A stretch of DNA of 64,000 nt. Source: an uncultured Pelagibacteraceae bacterium (GTDB lineage: Bacteria > Pseudomonadota > Alphaproteobacteria > Pelagibacterales > Pelagibacteraceae). The notes below the pieces were generated by a model, which searched no databases, was not told the origin of the DNA, and saw nothing but the letters and a program-made list of their open reading frames with translations. Shown here in pieces: positions 58,555 to 64,000 of this stretch. Made by a program: the position numbers and the translations under genes. Positions within the stretch are counted from its first letter, which is position 1; each line of letters begins with the position of its first letter. The DNA is taken from contig CACHJZ010000001.1 in NCBI GenBank assembly GCA_902580275.1, positions 170,594 through 234,593 of the forward strand, read 5' to 3'.

Positions 58555-59466
58555 TTATTCAATGATTTGAATTTCTGTTTCAATTGCAATCCCTGTTTTT
58601 AATCTTACCTCTTTCTTAATAAATTGAATTAGTTTTAACATGTCCTCGAAAGTTGCATTTCCTCTGTTAATTAAAAAATTGCAATGTTTTTCAGATATTG
58701 CGGCCTGTCCAAAGGATGTATTTAAAGGAACAGATCTTTTTATTAATTTCCAAACCTTTTCAGTAGTTTGGTCTACAGGGTTTTTAAAAGTACTACCACC
58801 GGTTTTAATTTTTGATGGCTGAGTAAAATTTTTTTTACTCTTTAAAATTTTAATTTCTTTTTCAATAAACGATTTTTCCTTTTTAACACCTTTAAAAGAA
58901 GCACTTAAAAAAATATAATTATCATCTAAGTCGCTATTTCTATATTCAAAATTAATATCTGATGAGTGTATTGTTTTTATAAATCCTGTATTTTTTTCAA
59001 TCACTTGAACAGATAATAATATATCTTTGAATTCTTTCCCATAGCACCCAGAATTTATTTTAAGTCCACCACCTATAGTACCAGGTATACAAGATAAAAA
59101 TTCAAAACCGCTAATTGAGTTATTTAAAGCAAAGTCAGATAATTTTTTGTCACTTGCTGCAGCTCCTGCAACAATTACATCATTGGGCATAAGTGTTATA
59201 TTTGAAAAATTCTTACCTAACTTGATTACTACACCCTCATACAAACGATCATTTAAAAGTATATTTGACCCAGCTCCTAAAATAAAAATATCTATTTTTT
59301 TTCCGAATTCTTTTAAGAAACTTACAAGTTCATTAAGATTATCAGGCTTAAAAAAAAACTTAGCTTTTCCCCCAATATTAAACCAATTTAGTTTCCTTAA
59401 ATTATAATTGATAAAGAATTTACTTTCTGTTTTTTTTGAAAATTTTTTTATAATTTCATCGACCAT
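58555..59466 (-). CDS. murB: UDP-N-acetylenolpyruvoylglucosamine reductase
   Basis: A 303-residue flavoenzyme of peptidoglycan synthesis. It has the FAD-binding WFNIGGKAKFFFKP and FILGAGSNILL, GTIGGGLKINSGCYGKEF, the catalytic Ser in KTGGSTFKNP and the end ETEIQIIE with the conserved Glu. It is the type II (short) form. murC and murG, often just upstream, are not here; transaldolase is. Confidence 0.95.
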   Translation of the reverse strand: MVDEIIKKFSKKTESKFFINYNLRKLNWFNIGGKAKFFFKPDNLNELVSFLKEFGKKIDIFILGAGSNILLNDRLYEGVVIKLGKNFSNITLMPNDVIVAGAAASDKKLSDFALNNSISGFEFLSCIPGTIGGGLKINSGCYGKEFKDILLSVQVIEKNTGFIKTIHSSDINFEYRNSDLDDNYIFLSASFKGVKKEKSFIEKEIKILKSKKNFTQPSKIKTGGSTFKNPVDQTTEKVWKLIKRSVPLNTSFGQAAISEKHCNFLINRGNATFEDMLKLIQFIKKEVRLKTGIAIETEIQIIE

Positions 59467-59544
59467 TTGATAATATATTTTTATAACAAGAAATATAAAA
59501 AATCTAAGAAAATTTTTAACATAATAGAAAATTGTTTAAAGGAT

Positions 59545-60243
59545 TTAAATTTTAAAATTTGATTTTTTACTGTCAGCTAAAAAAGCTTTGACTGTTTCAA
59601 GAGTTAGTGAATTATAAGATTTTCCAAATTTCTCAATTTTTTCAATGATGGATGGTGGCACAGTAATTATATGACATCCTATTTTTTTGGCTTGAAGATA
59701 ATTATAAGGTTCTCTTACACTCGCCCATAGGATTTTAACTCTTTTATATTTTCGTGCAATTCTTATGCTTTTCAAAAGTTCTGGAATTGGATCTTTCCCT
59801 GCGTCACTGGCTCTGCCTATAAAAATTGAAATTATTACATCAGATTTTTTATTAATAACTTTTAAAATTCTCTTAGTTTGTTCGGCAGTATAAACAGCTG
59901 TTATATTAAGTTTAACTTTATTCTTACTTAAAAAATTAATTACCTTTCCTGAAAAGACTCCTTTAGAATTGCAAACTGGAATTTTAACATAAATATTTTT
60001 ACCTAAACCATTTAGTATCAATGATTGTTTTTTCATTTCACTATAATTGTCAGCAAATACCTCCAGAGAAACAGGTTTGTTTTTACTAACATGTAGTATT
60101 TGTTTACAGTAATTAAGATAATCTTTAGCCCCTGCTTTTCTAATTAATGATGGATTAGTGGTGAAACCCTTTACTATTTTTTTTTTTGTGAACTTATTTA
60201 TAGTTTTTATATCAGCAATATCGCAAAAAATTTTCGTATTCAA
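59545..60243 (-). CDS. tal: Transaldolase, short TalC/FSA-type
   Basis: The 232-residue TIM-barrel aldolase has the Schiff-base Lys87 in NIYVKIPV, FCDIADI at the start, KGFTTNPSLIRKAG and LEVFADN. The short transaldolase and fructose-6-phosphate aldolase groups look alike; which reaction is done cannot be told from sequence alone. It follows pntB by 9 bp. Confidence 0.88.
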   Translation of the reverse strand: MNTKIFCDIADIKTINKFTKKKIVKGFTTNPSLIRKAGAKDYLNYCKQILHVSKNKPVSLEVFADNYSEMKKQSLILNGLGKNIYVKIPVCNSKGVFSGKVINFLSKNKVKLNITAVYTAEQTKRILKVINKKSDVIISIFIGRASDAGKDPIPELLKSIRIARKYKRVKILWASVREPYNYLQAKKIGCHIITVPPSIIEKIEKFGKSYNSLTLETVKAFLADSKKSNFKI

Positions 60244-60252
60244 ATCAATTCC

Positions 60253-61647
60253 TTAAAGGCTTTTGGTTATATCCTCGGTCATTTTTTTTGCATCTGCAAA
60301 CAACATTAATGTATTTTCTCTATAGAATAAATCATTATCTATACCAGCATAACCTGGTGACAAACTTCTTTTTACAAACAATACAGACTTTGATTTTTCT
60401 ACATCCAGAATTGGCATTCCATATATAGGACTTTGAGGATCCGTTTTTGCAACTGGATTAGTCACATCATTAGCACCAATAACATAAGCTACATCACAAT
60501 TTGCAAAATCATTATTTATATCCTCTAACTCAAATACTTCGTCATAAGGAACATTTGCCTCAGCAAGCAGAACATTCATATGGCCTGGCATTCTTCCTGC
60601 CACTGGATGTATGGCATAAGATACCTTTACTCCATTTTTTTTTAGCGAGTCTACCATTTCTCTTAGGGCGTGTTGGGCTTGTGCAACCGCCATGCCATAA
60701 CCAGGAACTATAATTACAGATGATGCATTTTTCATTAAAAAAGCTGCATCATCTGCGTTTCCGCTTTTTACGGGTTTCTGCTCTTTTGAAACAGATTTAG
60801 ATTGTTCTTCATTGGCTCCCCACCCACCTAGTATAACGTTAAAAAATGATCTATTCATGCCTTTACACATTATGTAAGACAATATAGCTCCTGATGAACC
60901 TACAAGTGCGCCAGTAATTATTAATGCACTATTTTCTAATGTAAAACCTATTCCAGCTGCAGCCCAACCAGAATAAGAGTTTAACATTGATATTACAACT
61001 GGCATATCTGCCCCTCCAATAGGAATTATTAAAAGAATACCAACAATTAAAGAAATGGCGATTAAGGACCAGAATAAATACTGTTGCTGTGTGCTACAAA
61101 GGTAAAATACTAAACCGATTAATATTATTCCTAATGCAAGATTAATAAAATGTTGACCAATAAATGTGATTGGTGAACCTGACATTAAACCTCTCAATTT
61201 AAGAAATGCGATTATAGATCCTGTAAATGTAATTGCACCTATAGCTGCTCCTAATGACATCTCTATTAAACTTGCAATTTTAATATTTCCAGGTGAACCT
61301 AAATTGAAAACGTCTGGGTTCAAAAAAGCTGATATAGCTACAAATACAGCTGCCAATCCTACTAGACTGTGAAAACCAGCTACAAGTTCAGGCATTGCAG
61401 TCATGGGTATTTTAAATGCTATAAATGCTCCAATTGATCCACCTACCAACATAAAAATTAACAAAAAAACAAATCCAGTTGAAAAATTTCCGATGGAAAC
61501 AATAGTAACACCAATAGCTATAGCCATACCTATAATACCAAAAAGATTTCCTCTACGAGATGTTTCTGGTGAAGAAAGTCCTCTTAATGCTAGAATAAAA
61601 AGGACTCCAGATATTAAGTAGAATATAGCTAGAAGATTTGCAGACAT
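60253..61647 (-). CDS. pntB: NAD(P) transhydrogenase subunit beta
   Basis: The 464-residue subunit has about nine membrane helices (1-260) and the NADP-binding domain III (about 290-464) with VIIVPGYGMAVAQAQHALREM, YAIHPVAGRMPGHMNVLLAEA and VIGANDVTNPVAKTDP. It uses the proton gradient to make NADPH. It begins next to the pntAB stop. Confidence 0.96.
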   Translation of the reverse strand: MSANLLAIFYLISGVLFILALRGLSSPETSRRGNLFGIIGMAIAIGVTIVSIGNFSTGFVFLLIFMLVGGSIGAFIAFKIPMTAMPELVAGFHSLVGLAAVFVAISAFLNPDVFNLGSPGNIKIASLIEMSLGAAIGAITFTGSIIAFLKLRGLMSGSPITFIGQHFINLALGIILIGLVFYLCSTQQQYLFWSLIAISLIVGILLIIPIGGADMPVVISMLNSYSGWAAAGIGFTLENSALIITGALVGSSGAILSYIMCKGMNRSFFNVILGGWGANEEQSKSVSKEQKPVKSGNADDAAFLMKNASSVIIVPGYGMAVAQAQHALREMVDSLKKNGVKVSYAIHPVAGRMPGHMNVLLAEANVPYDEVFELEDINNDFANCDVAYVIGANDVTNPVAKTDPQSPIYGMPILDVEKSKSVLFVKRSLSPGYAGIDNDLFYRENTLMLFADAKKMTEDITKSL

Positions 61648-61956
61648 TTATTTATCTTTCTTTTTTTTTTTATACATTGCTAACATTCTATGGGTTACCA
61701 AAAAACCACCAAAAATATTTACCGCTGCTAAGATTATAGCCAAATAACCAAAAGTGTTTGCGGTTGCAAAAATTTTATCATTGTTGCCTGCTAACGCTGC
61801 AACTATAGCACCAACAATTATCACAGATGAAATTGCATTTGTAACTGACATTAAAGGAGTATGTAGTGAAGGTGTAACACTCCAAACAACATAATATCCA
61901 ACAAATATGGATAAAATAAAGATGCTCAATCTAAATATAAAAGGGTCAATTTCCAT
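61648..61956 (-). CDS. pntAB: NAD(P) transhydrogenase subunit alpha 2
   Basis: A 102-residue protein with about three or four membrane helices and the family motif VWSVTPSLHTPLMSVTNAISSVIIVGAIVAA. It forms the membrane part of the alpha subunit in the three-gene type found in alphaproteobacteria. Confidence 0.94.
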   Translation of the reverse strand: MEIDPFIFRLSIFILSIFVGYYVVWSVTPSLHTPLMSVTNAISSVIIVGAIVAALAGNNDKIFATANTFGYLAIILAAVNIFGGFLVTHRMLAMYKKKKKDK

Positions 61957-61957
61957 A

Positions 61958-63040
61958 TTATTTCATTAGAGTATTTGAAATGATTTCATCGTCTAAATTA
62001 ATATTAATTTTACTATTTTTTTTATCATAAAGATTTAAAACAAAATTAAATAGATTTTTCGCATACAAATTTGACGCTGATACAGGAAGTTTATTAAGTA
62101 TCACGCTTTCTCCGACAATCATAACACCATTTTTTTCAACTATTTCATTAGGTTTTGTATATGCAGCATTTCCTCCTTGAGAAGCGGCCAAGTCAAATAT
62201 TACTGAGCCTGATTGCATATTATTTATCATTTGCTCGTTAATAATTCTTGGTGCTTTTTTTCCAGGTATTAGTGCAGTGCAAATAACTACATCAATTTTT
62301 TTTAAAGTTTCAGAAATTAAATCTTCTTGTTTTTTTTTAAAATCTTCTGAAGCTTCTTTTGCATAACCTCCTTCAGTTTCCAAATTTTCTGAGCCTTCAA
62401 CAACTAAAAATTTTCCTCCCAAACTTTCTACCTGTTCTTTTGAAGCGATTCTAACATCTGTTGCAAAAACAATTGCTCCCATTCTTTTTGCTGTAGCAAT
62501 AGCTTGTAATCCAGCTACACCTGCACCAACAACTAGAACTTTAGCTGCTGGAATAGTTCCTGCAGCTGTCATCATCATAGGAATAGCTTTTTTGAATATT
62601 GAGAACGAGTCTATTACCGCTTTATAACCCGCTAAGTTTGCCTGAGAAGACAATATATCCATTGATTGCGCTCGTGTTATTCTTGGTAATAATTCTAAAG
62701 AGAATATGGAAACTTTCGATTTGTACTTATTAACTTTTTCCTGATTATTGCTTACATTAAAATTGCCAATGAGAATATTTTTTTCCTTTAAAATATCAAG
62801 TTCTTCCTCTGTAGGTAAATTCATCTGAAGCAGAATATCCGAATCTTTTAAAATATTTTCTCTAGAGTCTATTTCACAACCTTCTTTAACAAAGTCTTCA
62901 TCTTTAATACCAAGATGGTCAGCAATATTTTTTTCAACCTTAACTTTAAATCCATTTGTAATATACTTTTTCGAAATTTCAGGTGTGATTGAAATTCTCT
63001 TTTCTAACGTTTTATTCTCTGAAATTGATCCAATTATCAT
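61958..63040 (-). CDS. pntAA: NAD(P) transhydrogenase subunit alpha 1
   Basis: The 360-residue soluble subunit binds NAD(H). It has RISITPEISKKYITNGFKVKVEK at the start and the Rossmann motif VLVVGAGVAGLQAIATAKRMGAIVFATDVR, then ALIPGKKAPRIINEQM and DLAASQGGNAAYT. It follows rpmJ by 14 bp on the same strand, so reading through from the 5S-rpmJ promoter is possible. Confidence 0.95.
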   Translation of the reverse strand: MIIGSISENKTLEKRISITPEISKKYITNGFKVKVEKNIADHLGIKDEDFVKEGCEIDSRENILKDSDILLQMNLPTEEELDILKEKNILIGNFNVSNNQEKVNKYKSKVSIFSLELLPRITRAQSMDILSSQANLAGYKAVIDSFSIFKKAIPMMMTAAGTIPAAKVLVVGAGVAGLQAIATAKRMGAIVFATDVRIASKEQVESLGGKFLVVEGSENLETEGGYAKEASEDFKKKQEDLISETLKKIDVVICTALIPGKKAPRIINEQMINNMQSGSVIFDLAASQGGNAAYTKPNEIVEKNGVMIVGESVILNKLPVSASNLYAKNLFNFVLNLYDKKNSKININLDDEIISNTLMK

Positions 63041-63054
63041 AATAAAGGCAAAGA

Positions 63055-63180
63055 TTATTTTTGTCTGGCTTTAAACTTAGGATTTTTTTTATTTATTATA
63101 TAAACTCTTCCTCTTCGTCTAACTAATTTTGAGTTTAAGTCTCTTAGTTTTAGCGATTTTAAAGAACTTTTAACTTTCAT
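63055..63180 (-). CDS. rpmJ: Ribosomal protein bL36
   Basis: The 41-residue protein [21 protein letters not shown]... is the Cys-free type of bL36 common in alphaproteobacteria. The frame can be extended upstream, but that part is 5S rRNA read on the same strand, so the ATG at 63180 is the real start. That ATG lies 9 nt after the 5S 3' end, directly behind a run of nine T residues. There is no room for a ribosome-binding site outside the 5S sequence. Confidence 0.93.
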   Translation of the reverse strand: MKVKSSLKSLKLRDLNSKLVRRRGRVYIINKKNPKFKARQK

Positions 63181-63189
63181 AAAAAAAAA

Positions 63190-63305
63190 GCCTGGCAATG
63201 TCCTACTCTTCCATGCCTTAAGACAAAGTACCATCGGCGCAGAAGGGCTTGACTTCCGAGTTCGGAATGGGATCGGGTATTTCACCTTCGCAATAATCAC
63301 CAGGC
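63190..63305 (-). rRNA. rrf: 5S ribosomal RNA, unlinked
   Basis: The minus strand reads GCCTGGTG...GAACTCGGAAGTCAAGC...GCGCCGATGGTACTTTG...GGAAGAGTAGGACATTGCCAGGC, with complementary ends and standard 5S inner parts. The upstream neighbour on this strand is an epimerase gene, not 23S rRNA. A run of nine T residues follows the closing stem, and the rpmJ ATG comes directly after it. Confidence 0.97.
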
Positions 63306-63311
63306 TTTGAA

Positions 63312-63339
63312 CTTATATAAAAAAAAAATAAAAAAGCAA
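63312..63339 (-). promoter_or_regulatory. Putative promoter of 5S rRNA
   Basis: On the minus strand TTGCTT (63339-63334) and TATAAG (63317-63312) are 16 bp apart, and the 5S RNA begins about 6 nt after the -10 box. This supports a 5S transcript of its own. Confidence 0.55.
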
Positions 63340-63346
63340 TTATAAT

Positions 63347-64000
63347 TTATTGCTCAATTTCTCTAAATTTGCGGATATAGTCTTTCAAATCAATCTTGCC
63401 AAAATACCTATAAACTCTATTTGATAAATTCATATTTGTTAATGCAGAAGCGTATCTTTCACCATCTCTTTTGGGAAGATATTTTTTTTTATTGCCAAAC
63501 AACTTTGCAACTTCAATAATAGAGTAACTTTTTTTATGAGAAATACTATAATGTCTACAGAGATTTTTTTTCCAAGCTTTATAACAAATTTCAATTGTAT
63601 CATTTATATGTGTGAATCTTCTAGATTGAGTGCCAGGTTTTACTATAGGCAATGGCTTATTTTTTTTGTAACACTCCTCAAAAATTCCAATTACAGTTGC
63701 CATCTTGCCTTTTGATATTTGCATGGGGCCATATACATTATAAAAATAAACAATTTCATAATTAAAGTTAAACCACTTTTTTAAATTTTCTAATAATTCC
63801 AAATTTTTTGACTTTGTGAATGCATAAGGCGAAAGATTTTTATCTTTTCCCCTATTTCCAAGAGATGCAGAAGTTGCACTATAAATTAGTTTTATTTTAT
63901 TTATCAAACAAAAGTTGAAAACAGCATTAGTACCGATTGAATTAGAATTAATACATTGATCCATCTGAAGAAAGCTTTGGTAGATTCTTGCAAATTCACC
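63347..64000 (-). CDS. NAD-dependent sugar epimerase/dehydratase, C-terminal part
   Basis: The frame is open to the window edge (218 codons visible, beginning GEFARIYQSFLQ). It is a short-chain dehydrogenase of the UDP-glucose-4-epimerase type: the catalytic YxxxK is YAFTK, preceded by the Ser/Thr motif IYSATSASLG, and followed by YFYNVYGPMQ and the substrate stretch SRRFTHINDTIE. It probably makes an activated sugar for surface glycans. The N-terminal NAD-binding motif lies outside. Confidence 0.85.
   Translation of the reverse strand, partial: GEFARIYQSFLQMDQCINSNSIGTNAVFNFCLINKIKLIYSATSASLGNRGKDKNLSPYAFTKSKNLELLENLKKWFNFNYEIVYFYNVYGPMQISKGKMATVIGIFEECYKKNKPLPIVKPGTQSRRFTHINDTIEICYKAWKKNLCRHYSISHKKSYSIIEVAKLFGNKKKYLPKRDGERYASALTNMNLSNRVYRYFGKIDLKDYIRKFREIEQ

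Noticed and set aside
63055..63300. An 81-residue ORF ending in bL36
   Set aside because: Its first 40 residues are a translation of 5S rRNA; the real gene is the 41-residue rpmJ starting at 63180.

Overview
The window looks like a piece of a SAR11 (Pelagibacterales, Candidatus Pelagibacter-type) alphaproteobacterial chromosome. The DNA is strongly AT-rich, spacers are usually a few bases or negative, and the gene orders are alphaproteobacterial (mreBCD-mrdAB, hflKC-degP, murB-ddl-ftsQ-lpxC-bamD-ligA, three-gene pnt). The tmRNA is the circularly permuted two-piece alphaproteobacterial kind, and the 5S rRNA gene stands alone, away from 16S-23S. The assignment is inferred from these traits; no database was searched.

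Layout. 1-4000: start of a partial gene, a 490-bp spacer holding seven copies of a CTCTAACACAATT box (four forward, three reversed), a UMF1-type MFS transporter coupled to a small unknown ORF, a 300-bp spacer with hairpins, and a GAF-SpoIIE phosphatase. 4000-16400: a type IV pilus block (prepilin peptidase, an autotransporter, a giant PilY1 with an apparent beta-propeller inserted in its vWA domain, pilX, pilW, pilV, fimT, pilT). 16500-20450: SGNH hydrolase, msrB, EamA transporter, D-amino-acid dehydrogenase. 20500-35550: a long minus-strand run with rod-shape genes (mreBCD, mrdA, mrdB), branched-chain amino acid synthesis (leuA, ilvC, ilvN, ilvB), miaA, degP and hflKC. 35600-43000: mrp, then an accessory surface-chemistry segment with two multi-spanning membrane proteins and a NodU/SxtI-type carbamoyltransferase with SxtK-like (49 aa) and SxtJ-like partners, plus thyX.

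43000-44100 is the most unusual part. The split tmRNA gene is followed by a short segment bounded by a 27-bp exact copy of the tmRNA 3' hairpin. A second, nested direct repeat lies inside it, and both flank a gene for a secreted Cys-rich peptide built of DWLGN repeats. This looks like a minimal element or remnant at a tmRNA attachment site.

44100-59500: bcp, a methyltransferase, a MazG-like protein, fumC, an AsmA-like protein, uvrD and pepP, then ligA, bamD, lpxC, a reduced ftsA, ftsQ, ddl and murB. ftsZ and recN are absent from the places they usually hold in this order, and the ftsA product keeps the SHS2 part and a C-terminal amphipathic helix but has lost its ATP-binding motifs. 59500-64000: transaldolase, pntB-pntAB-pntA, and a solitary 5S rRNA whose 3' end lies 9 nt before the rpmJ start codon, then a partial sugar-nucleotide epimerase. 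No CRISPR array, insertion sequence, tRNA gene or 16S/23S gene was seen.
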